The translations under genes were made by a program, and so were the position numbers. DNA of 59,814 nucleotides from assembly GCA_014860665.1 (NCBI GenBank), contig JACZJI010000009.1:1-59814 (forward strand), read 5' to 3'. The DNA comes from Bacteroidales bacterium. Lineage in GTDB: Bacteria; Bacteroidota; Bacteroidia; Bacteroidales; F082. Below, piece after piece: positions 43,358 through 51,767 of the stretch. How positions within the stretch are numbered: the stretch's first letter is position 1; each line of letters opens with the position of its first letter. Below the pieces are notes generated by a model. It saw only the letters and a program-made list of their open reading frames with translations, was not told the DNA's origin and did not search any database.

Positions 43358-43756
43358 TCAGTCAGTTTCCTCAATTTCCATCTGTTGAATACAATAGCTT
43401 CCTTTTTTTGGAACCAGGAGAATATAAACATTCCAACTTTTCTTATCGCTAAGGAAACTTCCGATCAAAAAGTATTTTTTACCAGTAAATCCATCTTCTT
43501 TCATAGAGAAACTTTTCACAGGATATTTATCAAAGAAATCCTGTAATTGCGATTGAGACCTGACTGCTGTATAAAGTCCCGTAGTACCAGGAAGATCCAC
43601 GTTCACAAACCCGTCGAAATATTTTTGCATACCAGCAGCTTTGCCAACACTAAAAGTCCTGACAAAGTCCTTCTTCACCTGGTCTGTATTCTGGGAATAG
43701 AAAGGAGATGCAAGCATTACCATAAAAAGTGTCAAAACTATGCCTAAGGATTTCAT
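43358..43756 (-). CDS. DUF4783-like exported protein
   Basis: A 132-residue secreted or periplasmic protein with a signal peptide (MKSLGIVLTLFMVMLASPFYSQ). A small alpha-beta domain follows, with FSVGKAAGMQKYF, a tyrosine-rich middle and NVYILLVPKKGSYCIQQMEI at the end, as in the NTF2-like DUF4783 family of Bacteroidota. I assign the family from pattern and from its place before nadC. Function unknown. Its own -7 box lies 14 bases upstream of the ATG, so the 5' leader is very short, and nadC is probably on the same transcript. Confidence 0.72.
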   Translation of the reverse strand: MKSLGIVLTLFMVMLASPFYSQNTDQVKKDFVRTFSVGKAAGMQKYFDGFVNVDLPGTTGLYTAVRSQSQLQDFFDKYPVKSFSMKEDGFTGKKYFLIGSFLSDKKSWNVYILLVPKKGSYCIQQMEIEETD

Positions 43757-43769
43757 TACTTATTTTTTT

Positions 43770-43777
43770 CAAAAATA
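43770..43777 (-). promoter_or_regulatory. -7 box of the DUF4783-nadC unit (TATTTTTG)
   Basis: Exact TAnnTTTG match on the minus strand, ending 14 bases before ATG 43756. Confidence 0.6.
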
Positions 43778-43912
43778 CGAATTTCACGTCTCCGATCTTC
43801 AATTCAGAAAGGCTTACATCAATAACTATATAGGCATAAGATTTCCACTAACATAGTTGAAAAGTTAACGTATTCTTTTTCCAAACCACTTTTCAATACA
43901 TTTATTTTATGT

Positions 43913-43920
43913 TACATTTG
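43913..43920 (+). promoter_or_regulatory. -7 box of the lipoprotein gene (TACATTTG)
   Basis: Exact TAnnTTTG match 23 bases before ATG 43943. Confidence 0.6.
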
Positions 43921-43942
43921 AACAAATTTTATTTGCCTCACC

Positions 43943-44674
43943 ATGAGAAAACTGCTAAATTTCATTCTGATTGCCGCTTTTTTGGTAGGTCTCTACAGTT
44001 GCAAACAACATAAACCAGATACAACCGAAAATTTCAATACAAAACTTCAGGAATTCAAGAAAAATATTAATAAAGTGGATAATACCATCACAATGGTTGA
44101 CAGTCTGGAAAAGCAGAGAACACGGATTAATGATGAACGCGATGCAGGGAAAATTACGGACAGTGAAGCTAAAAGGAAACTTGACGTACTTGACAGTACG
44201 CTTGGCAGGAAAGTAGCCAAGTCCACCAACCTTCATCCCGCCAAATCATTACCCGATTGGGCATCTGAACTTGGATTAAGAATGCCCGTCGGGATGGAAC
44301 TCGATACAGATTATTCGCAGATCACATCAGAGAAGAATGACGATGAAGGTTTTAATTCCGTTGTACTGGTTTTCAAAGGTGATTACAACACTGCTATGAA
44401 GCAAGCTGCTATTATTGCCCGAGATGCTCATGTACCGCTGACAAAAGAATATAAAACTGCTTTTGAAATGAAGGAAAAGTACGGAGAAGAGATCATCAAA
44501 GGTGCAGTTTATATGAATTTTGAATTAGGAGACCCCATTCAACCCAAATATTCCATTGCCATCACTGTTAGCGAAAATGGAACACTGACCATCAGTGCTA
44601 CCGACTCGAAAGGAATGGAAAGTCACCTTAAAATAAACAACCTGAACGCGCCAAAAGGAACTGATTCATTATAG
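43943..44674 (+). CDS. Hypothetical lipoprotein with N-terminal coiled coil
   Basis: Not recognised. The signal ends in the lipobox VGLYSC (Cys near residue 20). The next 60 residues are charged and helical, rich in Lys, Asp and Glu (KLQEFKKNINKVDNTITMVDSLEKQ is cut here; residues about 33-58), probably coiled coil. The C-terminal 140 residues form a mixed domain with GMELDTDYSQITS near 112 and beta strands near the end (YSIAITVSENGTLTISATD). It is a single gene with its own promoter, flanked by an inverted repeat on the 3' side. No partner is suggested by its neighbours. Confidence 0.65.
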   Translation: MRKLLNFILIAAFLVGLYSCKQHKPDTTENFNTKLQEFKKNINKVDNTITMVDSLEKQRTRINDERDAGKITDSEAKRKLDVLDSTLGRKVAKSTNLHPAKSLPDWASELGLRMPVGMELDTDYSQITSEKNDDEGFNSVVLVFKGDYNTAMKQAAIIARDAHVPLTKEYKTAFEMKEKYGEEIIKGAVYMNFELGDPIQPKYSIAITVSENGTLTISATDSKGMESHLKINNLNAPKGTDSL

Positions 44675-44690
44675 TTTCCATATTTCCATG

Positions 44691-44722
44691 TTCAGAAAAG
44701 AAGGGCACGTGTCTTTTCTGAA
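44691..44722. terminator. Inverted repeat after the lipoprotein gene
   Basis: TTCAGAAAAGA (44691-44701) and TCTTTTCTGAA (44712-44722) pair perfectly around a ten-base loop containing CACGTG. There is no T-run, so it is a possible terminator or regulator site just upstream of the next -7 box. Confidence 0.4.
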
Positions 44723-44726
44723 GATA

Positions 44727-44734
44727 TAATTTTG
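44727..44734 (+). promoter_or_regulatory. -7 box of the SDR gene (TAATTTTG)
   Basis: TAnnTTTG match 39 bases before ATG 44773. Confidence 0.5.
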
Positions 44735-44772
44735 TTTATCTTTCCTATCTGTAATTACAAAAAATTTAATCA

Positions 44773-45462
44773 ATGAAAATAGTCGTTTCAGGCGCCAGCA
44801 GAGGGTTAGGAAATGCTCTGGTTAAAAACTTATTATCACAGGGAGATGAGGTTTTTGCTTTTGCACGCAGCACTGAAAATATTTCGAAACTCACTGCTCA
44901 AAATACAAATAAGGGGAAGTTATATTTCATGGCTTTTGATTTGATGGAAAAAGATTTCTCACCATTGGTAAAAACCATCAAAGAAAAACTTCAAACCATT
45001 GACGCTCTTGTAAACAATGCTGGATTCTTGGTTCCAAAACCATTTATCGAAATGACCGATGAAGATTTTAATAGGATGTTTGATGTGAATGTCAAGGCCC
45101 CCTTCAAATTAATAAGGGAGTTATTTCCATTGTTTTCAAAAGGAAGCCATATTCTTAATATTTCGAGTGCAGGCGGTTTTCAGGGAAGCGTAAAGTTTCC
45201 TGGGTTGAGTCTGTACAGTGCCAGCAAAGGAGCTCTTTCTATTCTTACTGAAAGCCTGGCTATGGAGTTTGCAAAAGAAGAAATTAAAGTCAATGCTCTG
45301 GCACTGGGTTCGGCACAAACCGAGATGCTGGCACAAGCCTTTCCAAACTACAAAGCCCCACTTACAGCAGATGAAATGGCTGAATTCATTGCCTATTTTA
45401 CGGTAAACGGTCACAAATTTTTCAATGGAAAAATTCTCCCGGTTTCACTCTCTACTCCTTAA
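44773..45462 (+). CDS. Short-chain dehydrogenase/reductase
   Basis: An NAD(P)-dependent oxidoreductase of 229 residues, classical SDR type. The cofactor loop is VSGASRGLGNAL (residues 4-15), NNAG is in LVNNAGFLV near 80, and the catalytic Ser with YSASKGALS (Tyr and Lys) is near 152. NALALGSAQTEM follows the active site. The protein is cytoplasmic. No neighbouring pathway points to the substrate: it is followed 40 bases later by a methylmalonyl-CoA-decarboxylase-like gene with its own promoter. Confidence 0.85.
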   Translation: MKIVVSGASRGLGNALVKNLLSQGDEVFAFARSTENISKLTAQNTNKGKLYFMAFDLMEKDFSPLVKTIKEKLQTIDALVNNAGFLVPKPFIEMTDEDFNRMFDVNVKAPFKLIRELFPLFSKGSHILNISSAGGFQGSVKFPGLSLYSASKGALSILTESLAMEFAKEEIKVNALALGSAQTEMLAQAFPNYKAPLTADEMAEFIAYFTVNGHKFFNGKILPVSLSTP

Positions 45463-45485
45463 TAAACCAAGAAAATATTTCAAAG

Positions 45486-45493
45486 TACCTTTG
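45486..45493 (+). promoter_or_regulatory. -7 box immediately before the decarboxylase-like gene (TACCTTTG)
   Basis: Exact TAnnTTTG match ending nine bases before ATG 45502. The transcript would begin two to four bases before the start codon, so the mRNA is close to leaderless. Confidence 0.6.
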
Positions 45494-45501
45494 CAGAAAT
45501 A

Positions 45502-46287
45502 ATGAGTATGAAATTCATTAAAACCATATGTCAGGATAAGCTGGGAATTCTGATTCTCAGCAATGAGAAAAAAAGTAATTCACTGAATCTGGAGATGCTG
45601 GACGAGTTTGTTCAGGCATTTTCTGAGTTCAAAGAAAAAGAGTGTAGAGTTGTAATTATCAGAAGTAATCCGGGTTCTAAAGTCTGGTGTGCAGGATTAC
45701 GCATCGACCAGCTTCCTGATGCGGAACACGATCCTGTTCCTTATGAATATTCTCTGGAAAAAATCCTGAAAAGCGTTGAAAATTTTCCTGGTATCGTAAT
45801 AGCCATGATTGATGGTGGCGTTTGGGGAGGCGGTTGCGAGCTGGCTTTCGCCTGCGACATTTTAATTGGCTCTGCGGAAGCATCTTTCGCGATCACGCCG
45901 GCCAAAATCAGTGCGCCTTACAATCCAAACCAGGTCAGCAGGGTTTTGCAGCGTGTAGGGAACAATATTGCTTTGGAAATGTTTGCCACAGCTGATGTCA
46001 TGAATGCAGAAAGAGCTGCCAGTTTGGGAATTTTGAATTATTTGGCAAACAAAGAAAACCTTGAAGAGTTTTCATTGAATATAGCTCGGAAAATTCTTTC
46101 CAATGCTCCGCTGACTATCGCTTTAATAAAGAAACAAATTCATGGATTGGCAACACAAACCATGGAACAGCTCACTAGAGATGAAAATAATCGGGAATTT
46201 ATAAAAACAGTTTATTACAGTCAGGATTTTAAAGAAGGAAAGAAAGCTTTTCTCGAAAAAAGAAGACCTCAATTCTCAGGAAAATAG
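45502..46287 (+). CDS. Methylmalonyl-CoA decarboxylase-like crotonase
   Basis: A crotonase-fold protein of 261 residues closest to E. coli ScpB (YgfG), which decarboxylates methylmalonyl-CoA to propionyl-CoA. The alignment with ScpB runs ungapped from the first ATG to residue 140. The active-site Tyr140 (ISAPYNP) and Glu113 (GGGCELAF) are kept, but His66 of E. coli is Leu here (WCAGLRIDQLP). The C-terminus matches (SQDFKEGKKAFLEKRRPQF). The residue change and the absence of a methylmalonyl-CoA mutase nearby leave the true substrate open. The gene is followed five bases later by a methyltransferase gene and then tex, likely one operon. Confidence 0.75.
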   Translation: MSMKFIKTICQDKLGILILSNEKKSNSLNLEMLDEFVQAFSEFKEKECRVVIIRSNPGSKVWCAGLRIDQLPDAEHDPVPYEYSLEKILKSVENFPGIVIAMIDGGVWGGGCELAFACDILIGSAEASFAITPAKISAPYNPNQVSRVLQRVGNNIALEMFATADVMNAERAASLGILNYLANKENLEEFSLNIARKILSNAPLTIALIKKQIHGLATQTMEQLTRDENNREFIKTVYYSQDFKEGKKAFLEKRRPQFSGK

Positions 46288-46292
46288 AAAAA

Positions 46293-46955
46293 ATGAAACG
46301 GTATATCCGGAAATATTTTCCGGGATTATTTCCCATCGAAAAATACACCACAGATTATAACTATCTTGAGGTAAACAAGCGTTATGGCAGGTTGGTGCTG
46401 GATTCAAAAAATGTAAACTATTCTTTTGGAGCCCTCCATCACGTTTTTCAGAAAGCTTTCTCTTTGACAAAATTTGACGTTTCTTCTTTTCAAAGGGCTT
46501 TGATACTGGGATTCGGTGGTGGAAGTGTCGCTTTTATCTTACAGAAAGAATTAGGATTTCAAGGCACTATTACCGGGGTTGAAATTGATGAAAAAGTAAT
46601 GGTGCTATCGCGAAAATATTTAGGATTAGAAAACCTCAGTAACCTGAAGGTTGAAATTACTGATGCCTATGATTTTGTTTTCCATCAGCAACATAATTAT
46701 GACCTGATTGTTGTAGATCTTTTCACAGATCACATTATTCCGGAAAAGTTTGACAAAAAAGATTTCCTGTACCAGTTGAATCTACTTCTTGAAAAAGGAG
46801 GAATGCTGTTGTACAATAGGATGAATCAGAGTTATAAAGATAAAAACCGGATACAGGTCTTCAGAAAAGCCTTTGGTGACGTTTTTAAGGAAGCCGAAAT
46901 TTCTGAGGAATTCAAAATTGATTCAAAAAACATAATTTTTTACGTAAAGAAATGA
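46293..46955 (+). CDS. Spermidine-synthase-like methyltransferase-fold protein
   Basis: A 220-residue class I S-adenosylmethionine-binding protein related to spermidine synthases. The cofactor loop is ALILGFGGGSVAFIL near residue 68, followed by GVEIDEKVMVLSRKYLG near 95 and YDLIVVDLFTDH near 142. In true spermidine synthases a conserved Asp pair binds the amine; the acidic VDLF segment is present, but the N-terminal domain is reduced. It is cytoplasmic. It overlaps tex by four bases (ATGA). Whether it transfers an aminopropyl or a methyl group cannot be told. It is not close to the polyamine cluster at 22-25 kb. Confidence 0.7.
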   Translation: MKRYIRKYFPGLFPIEKYTTDYNYLEVNKRYGRLVLDSKNVNYSFGALHHVFQKAFSLTKFDVSSFQRALILGFGGGSVAFILQKELGFQGTITGVEIDEKVMVLSRKYLGLENLSNLKVEITDAYDFVFHQQHNYDLIVVDLFTDHIIPEKFDKKDFLYQLNLLLEKGGMLLYNRMNQSYKDKNRIQVFRKAFGDVFKEAEISEEFKIDSKNIIFYVKK

Positions 46956-49087
46956 ACAACAGAATTATAACATACATTTCGAAAACTCTTCAGATTGAAG
47001 AATGGCAGGTAAAAAATACATTGCAACTTCATGAGGAAGGCGCTACGATTCCTTTTATTGCACGTTACAGGAAGGAAAGTTCCGGTGGATTAACTGACTT
47101 GGAAATCATCGAATTACTCAAAGTATATGAGCAGCAAACAGAGCTGGAAAAAAGGAAAGAAGCAATCCTAAAAAGTTTGGAAGAACAAGGAATTTCTGAT
47201 TCGGATTTGCTTGAAAATATCCAGGCTGCCGACAACATTTCAAAACTGGAAGACCTGTATCTCCCCTATCGTCCCAAGCGAAAAACCAGAGCTTCTATCG
47301 CTAAGGAAAGAGGACTGGAACCACTTGCAAAAATGTTAATGTCAGAAAAGCCTTTTGATGTGGAACTCACAGCAAAGAAATTTATAGATCCCAAGCAAGA
47401 AATACAAAATGCAGAAGATGCACTTCAGGGTGCTCGTGACATCATAGCAGAATGGATCAGTGAAATGGGTTGGGTCCGTGACCTCTTGCGCCAGAAATTC
47501 CAGCGTAATGCTCAGTTTTCTTCCAAGATCATTAAAGGAAAAGAAGAAGAAGGAGCCAACTATGAAACCTATTTCGACTGGGAAGAACTGGCTCATAAGG
47601 CACCTTCACACAGGATTTTAGCCATGTTTAGAGCTGAAAAAGAAGGTTTTATACGGCTTAAAGTAATCCCGTCACAAGAAGATGCAATAGAAATACTGGA
47701 ACGCAAAATTGTACGTTCTGACTCACAGGCAGGAGAACAAAAGCTACTGGCGCTGAAAGATTCAGTTAAACGACTGCTTTTCCCCTCCTTGGAAACAGAA
47801 TTACGACAACAACTCCAGCAAAAAGCAGAAGAAGCTTCAGTGAAAGTTTTTTCGGAGAACCTTCGCCAACTTTTGCTTTCACCTCCCATGGGGCAAGTGA
47901 ATGTACTTGCTATTGATCCGGGATTCCGTTCTGGTTGCAAAGTTGTTTGTCTTGATAAACATGGAAAGCTGCTCCATAATGAAACCATTTATCCTCACCC
48001 GCCACAAAATGAAGCGGTTCCGGCCATCAAAAAGCTAAAAAGCCTGGTAAACTCATACCAAATCGAAGCAATTTCTGTTGGGAACGGAACGGCAGGCCGT
48101 GAAACAGAAACGCTTCTGAAAAAGATCAAGTTTGATAGAGAAGTTATTGCTGTAATGGTTAATGAAGACGGAGCTTCGGTTTATTCTGCCTCGGAAGCCG
48201 GACGGAAAGAATTTCCGCAGTATGATGTCACAGTCCGGGGTGCTGTCTCCATAGGACGAAGACTGCAGGATCCACTGGCCGAGATTGTTAAAATCGACCC
48301 GAAATCTATGGGCGTCGGTCAGTATCAGCATGACATTAACGCCAATCTTTTGAAAGAGAACTTGAAAACCACTGTGGAGCTTTGCGTGAATGCCGTTGGG
48401 GTTTCTCTCAACACAGCCAGCGAAGAGCTCCTGACTTATGTTTCCGGGATCGGTCCGGCTCTGGCTAAACGCATTATTGAACAAAGAGACTCTAACGGAA
48501 AATTCGAATCCAGAAAGGATCTAAAAAAAATCAAAGGCTTGGGAGACAAAGCTTTTCAACAGGCAGCCGGGTTCCTCAGGATTGAGGATGGAAAAGAACC
48601 TCTGGATGCTTCTGCCATTCATCCTGAACATTATGATATTGTAACAAAAATGGCAGACAAACTGAATACGGATGTATTTCAACTGATCGGCAACAGAGAA
48701 GTCAAAAAACTTATACATATCGAAGATTTTGTTTCAAATGAAGTGGGACTACCAAGTTTGAAAGATATTCTTGACGAACTGGAAAAACCTGGACGCGACC
48801 CGAGAAAAAAGTTTGAGATATTTCATCTGGACAACACTATTCATAAAATTGAGGATTTGCATCCAGGAATGGTGCTGCCTGCCGTGGTCACCAACATTAC
48901 AGATTTCGGAGCATTTGTAAATTTAGGGATCAAGGAAAACGGCCTTATCCATAAAAGTCAGATTGCCGATGAATTTGTAAATAATCCTGCTGATTACCTG
49001 AGAATCAATCAGCAATTAAAAGTCAAAGTTCTGGAAGTGGATTTAGTCAGAAAAAGGATTTCACTGACATTAAGATCTGTAAACTAA
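46952..49087 (+). CDS. tex: Tex family transcription accessory protein
   Basis: A nucleic-acid-binding protein of 711 residues with the full Tex layout: N-terminal helical domain (ATIPFIARYRKESSGGL near 31), YqgF/RuvC-like domain with VLAIDPGFRSGCKV near 318, helix-hairpin-helix repeats (VSGIGPALAKRIIEQR near 492 and LKKIKGLGDKAFQQAAG near 525), and an S1 RNA-binding domain at 640-708 (VTNITDFGAFVNLGIKENGL). It acts in the cytoplasm in transcription or RNA quality control. It is coupled to the upstream methyltransferase gene and converges on the trmN-like gene 12 bases away without a clear terminator. Confidence 0.95.
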   Translation: MNNRIITYISKTLQIEEWQVKNTLQLHEEGATIPFIARYRKESSGGLTDLEIIELLKVYEQQTELEKRKEAILKSLEEQGISDSDLLENIQAADNISKLEDLYLPYRPKRKTRASIAKERGLEPLAKMLMSEKPFDVELTAKKFIDPKQEIQNAEDALQGARDIIAEWISEMGWVRDLLRQKFQRNAQFSSKIIKGKEEEGANYETYFDWEELAHKAPSHRILAMFRAEKEGFIRLKVIPSQEDAIEILERKIVRSDSQAGEQKLLALKDSVKRLLFPSLETELRQQLQQKAEEASVKVFSENLRQLLLSPPMGQVNVLAIDPGFRSGCKVVCLDKHGKLLHNETIYPHPPQNEAVPAIKKLKSLVNSYQIEAISVGNGTAGRETETLLKKIKFDREVIAVMVNEDGASVYSASEAGRKEFPQYDVTVRGAVSIGRRLQDPLAEIVKIDPKSMGVGQYQHDINANLLKENLKTTVELCVNAVGVSLNTASEELLTYVSGIGPALAKRIIEQRDSNGKFESRKDLKKIKGLGDKAFQQAAGFLRIEDGKEPLDASAIHPEHYDIVTKMADKLNTDVFQLIGNREVKKLIHIEDFVSNEVGLPSLKDILDELEKPGRDPRKKFEIFHLDNTIHKIEDLHPGMVLPAVVTNITDFGAFVNLGIKENGLIHKSQIADEFVNNPADYLRINQQLKVKVLEVDLVRKRISLTLRSVN

Positions 49088-49099
49088 CAAAATTTATTT

Positions 49100-49810
49100 C
49101 TAAACACTTACATAATAATCTTTTACAAAGTCAACATATTGATTGGTAAACTCTCCGTATTCGTCACGGATCATAAATTTTTCAGTCTGCTCTTCAACAG
49201 ATTTGTGTCCTATTAGAATATTGATGCGATTGGGTTCTTTGCCCAGCATAGGAAAGATCAGCATTTTCTTTTCCACAAAAAATCCAGCTAATATTGCCTG
49301 CTGGAGAAAAAGGCGACTTTCCCGGTAAGGCAAAACCACAGAAATCTTTCCATTCGGATTCAATAGCTCCATGGAGACTTTCAGCAACCGATCATAAGTC
49401 AAGGTCTGTGTATGACGGGCCATCCTTTTTTTGGGATCTGTAGAACGCAGATCGTTGACGAAAAACGGCGGATTACTAATAATGAGGTCATATTTCTTAT
49501 TTTTAGGAGGAACAAAATCATTAAAATCCGAGTTAAAAATCCTAAAGCAATCTGAATAAGGACTTTCCCCAAAGTTTTGCTTCGCTTCCTCAAAAGAATC
49601 CTTATCCAGTTCAATAGCATCAACCGACACCTGTGCACGGCTGGCCAGCAACAACGAAATAATCCCGCATCCGGTCCCCACATCCAGCGCTGATCTCACG
49701 TTTGTAAGATCGGTCCATATTCCAAGCAAAACCGCATCCGTCCCGACTTTCATAGTCGAACGATGATGATGCAGACTGAAAGATTTAAAATGAAAAGGTC
49801 GGGTATCCAC
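49100..49810 (-). CDS. tRNA1(Val) adenine-37 N6-methyltransferase-like
   Basis: A 236-residue N6-adenine methyltransferase of the TrmN/YfiC type. The cofactor site is SALDVGTGCGIISLLLA near residue 40, and the catalytic NPPF is in LIISNPPFFVND near 110. It opens with FHFKSFSLHHHRSTMKVGTD, the family N-terminus. It lies 11 bases downstream of rimM on the same strand, in the position where trmD often follows in other bacteria. The target nucleotide is inferred from the family. Confidence 0.85.
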   Translation of the reverse strand: MDTRPFHFKSFSLHHHRSTMKVGTDAVLLGIWTDLTNVRSALDVGTGCGIISLLLASRAQVSVDAIELDKDSFEEAKQNFGESPYSDCFRIFNSDFNDFVPPKNKKYDLIISNPPFFVNDLRSTDPKKRMARHTQTLTYDRLLKVSMELLNPNGKISVVLPYRESRLFLQQAILAGFFVEKKMLIFPMLGKEPNRINILIGHKSVEEQTEKFMIRDEYGEFTNQYVDFVKDYYVSV

Positions 49811-49821
49811 AACAATGAGTT

Positions 49822-50352
49822 TTACGCGTTCAAATACATGTCTATCAATCCTTCGGGAGCTTCAATAAATAGTTTCCTCCGCGTCCGGTCCACTTTTAAA
49901 ATAACAGGATCATTCAAGGGGATCAGAACTTCTTTTCCTTCATGAAATACCTGCATTAAAGCCTGACATGGGTAATCCAGAATATCAGATACCTCCCCCA
50001 ATTCTCCAAAAACCTTATCCACCAAGTGAAATCCAATCACCTCATGAAAATAAAACTTGTTCCCGCTTAGTTTAGGAAGCGCTGAAAGCGGCAGATAAAG
50101 TTCCTTGTTCACTAACCGTTGAGCCTTTTCCGGGCTATCAACATCCTGAAATCTTACAATTAGTTTGTTGTTCTTCAACGATGAAGATTCGATAAAATGG
50201 GGAACAAGACCCTGGTTAATATTAATAAATACCATTTGAAGATCCTCATAAGCTTCGGAGTCATCCACATCAAGGAATAATTGTAACATGCCATCATATC
50301 CGTGCAAACGGGTCACGGATCCCAGAAAAAAATAATCCTTAAAAACATCCAT
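49822..50352 (-). CDS. rimM: Ribosome maturation factor RimM
   Basis: Helps 30S assembly by binding ribosomal protein S19 and the 16S 3' domain. At 176 residues it has the N-terminal RimM barrel (LGSVTRLHGYDGMLQLF near 10) and the C-terminal PRC barrel (FYFHEVIGFHLVD near 98, LDYPCQALMQV and EVLIPLNDPVILKVD). The glycine-rich G+G signature is weaker than usual. It is not directly coupled to rpsP, because a terminator and an own -7 box lie in the 108-base gap. Confidence 0.92.
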   Translation of the reverse strand: MDVFKDYFFLGSVTRLHGYDGMLQLFLDVDDSEAYEDLQMVFININQGLVPHFIESSSLKNNKLIVRFQDVDSPEKAQRLVNKELYLPLSALPKLSGNKFYFHEVIGFHLVDKVFGELGEVSDILDYPCQALMQVFHEGKEVLIPLNDPVILKVDRTRRKLFIEAPEGLIDMYLNA

Positions 50353-50384
50353 ATCTAAAGAATATTATTACAGGTACTTTCACG

Positions 50385-50392
50385 CAAAATTA
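50385..50392 (-). promoter_or_regulatory. -7 box of rimM (TAATTTTG)
   Basis: TAnnTTTG match on the minus strand 33 bases before the rimM ATG and just downstream of the rpsP terminator. Confidence 0.55.
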
Positions 50393-50405
50393 GCTGAATT
50401 TTCCA

Positions 50406-50434
50406 CAAAAAAAGCCCGGTAAAAATCCGGGCTT
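50406..50434 (-). terminator. rpsP terminator
   Basis: On the minus strand AAGCCCGG (50434-50427) pairs with CCGGGCTT (50419-50412) around a seven-base loop, followed by a T-run. Confidence 0.75.
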
Positions 50435-50460
50435 AATTCAGTCTTATAAAAAAGTCAATC

Positions 50461-51042
50461 TTATTCCTGATCTTCAGCTTTGGTATCTTCAGCCGGAGCT
50501 TCTTCTGCAGCTTCATCAACAGGAGCTTCTTCAGTTGATTCAGCAGCAGCTTCCTTTGAGGCGGCGGCTTCAGCTTCCCGTTCTGCAGTTCTTTTCTTAG
50601 CAATTTCAGCCTCACGAGCTTCACGCACTTTATTTTCAGCTTCAAAACGTTTCTTAGCTTCTTCTTTTTCCAGATTCAAAATGCCTTCAGATTTAGAAGT
50701 GATTTTTGCTTCTTTATCTTCCAACCAGGTCTGGAATCTTTTTTCAGCTTCTTCTTCAGTAAAAGCGCCTTTTTTAACACCTTTCAACAAATGATATTTG
50801 TACAAAACACCTTTATAAGAAAGGATAGCCCTCATTGTATCTGTAGGCTGGGCACCTTTTTGAAGCCAGCTTAAAGCTGCCTCAAAATTCAATTCGATTT
50901 CAGCAGGAACTCTTGTAGGGTTGTAAGTTCCAATTTTTTCAATGAATCTTCCGTCTCGGGGTGCACGACCATCCGCAATAACGACGTGATAAAAAGGGCT
51001 TCTTTTTTTACCAAATCGTTGTAATCTCATCTTAACTGGCAT
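50461..51042 (-). CDS. rpsP: 30S ribosomal protein S16 with acidic C-terminal tail
   Basis: Small-subunit protein. The S16 core occupies the first 80 residues or so (KMRLQRFGKKRSPFYHVV, ADGRAPRDGRFIEKIGTYNP, WLQKGAQPTDT). It is followed by about 110 extra residues: a charged helical part and an Ala/Glu/Asp-rich tail (EEAPVDEAAEEAPAEDTK). S16 in E. coli has 82 residues; long tails occur in Bacteroidota. The tail is low in complexity and its role is unknown. A near-consensus -7 box, GATATTTG, lies at 51089-51096 on the minus strand. A terminator follows the gene. Confidence 0.95.
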   Translation of the reverse strand: MPVKMRLQRFGKKRSPFYHVVIADGRAPRDGRFIEKIGTYNPTRVPAEIELNFEAALSWLQKGAQPTDTMRAILSYKGVLYKYHLLKGVKKGAFTEEEAEKRFQTWLEDKEAKITSKSEGILNLEKEEAKKRFEAENKVREAREAEIAKKRTAEREAEAAASKEAAAESTEEAPVDEAAEEAPAEDTKAEDQE

Positions 51043-51266
51043 AACAGTCTAACTTTTAATTAAATAAAAATTTGTAAAAAATCGGCTGCAAATATCGGAA
51101 CTATTTTTCAATAAAAAAAACATTTTTACAGTCCATAGTCAGACAATGGTTAAACAAATGCCTTAGCTCTGAGGACTTTCATTCTATAACTTTATTCTTT
51201 TATACAAAACTTTTCTGGTACGATTTTCGTATAAGAATATAATGTAATCAGGAAAATAGATCAGCC

Positions 51267-51683
51267 ATGAAAAAATTAGTCCTTTGGATCGGAGTTTTGC
51301 TGTTTGTTGCTTCCTGTTCAACACAAAAGAAGTTAGCTGAGAAAAAGACAAAACCTGTTGAAATAGAGAAAACGGACAGCGTTGAGTACCAACTGGAAAC
51401 ATTCGATCAGAGATTTGAAAACTGGTACGACTTCCAGAACAACCCTTCGCAGTACCGCACTAAATCGTATTACGAAAATTGGAACAGGCAATATATTGCT
51501 GCCTGGGATGCCAAAGCCACGAATCCAATCAGGAATCCATTTTTTGAACCCATTATTGGTTACAACTCAAGTGTCGATTACGGTTTCAAATTAAACCACA
51601 AGCTTTTCTACTATTTCCAGTATGTGGAACATGTTTTGAAAATCCCAATTCTACCTGACGGGCCAAATGTGGCTCTGTACTGA
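51267..51683 (+). CDS. Small lipoprotein, DUF6146-like
   Basis: A 138-residue lipoprotein with a lipobox VASC near residue 17. A Lys-rich linker is followed by a compact domain rich in Trp, Tyr and Asn (RFENWYDFQNNPSQYR, YYENWNRQYIAAWDAKA, FNPIIGYNSSVDYG-like segment near 100). The pattern resembles the DUF6146 family of Bacteroidota, assigned with limited confidence. Function unknown. It converges on the oligopeptide-binding gene 84 bases away. Confidence 0.65.
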   Translation: MKKLVLWIGVLLFVASCSTQKKLAEKKTKPVEIEKTDSVEYQLETFDQRFENWYDFQNNPSQYRTKSYYENWNRQYIAAWDAKATNPIRNPFFEPIIGYNSSVDYGFKLNHKLFYYFQYVEHVLKIPILPDGPNVALY

Positions 51684-51767
51684 CAGATCATTCAGGTTTT
51701 GACCAGATCAGAATGACAGAAAGATTTCTTCTGACCAAAATGTTTATTTGTAGCACATTTGGAAGAT

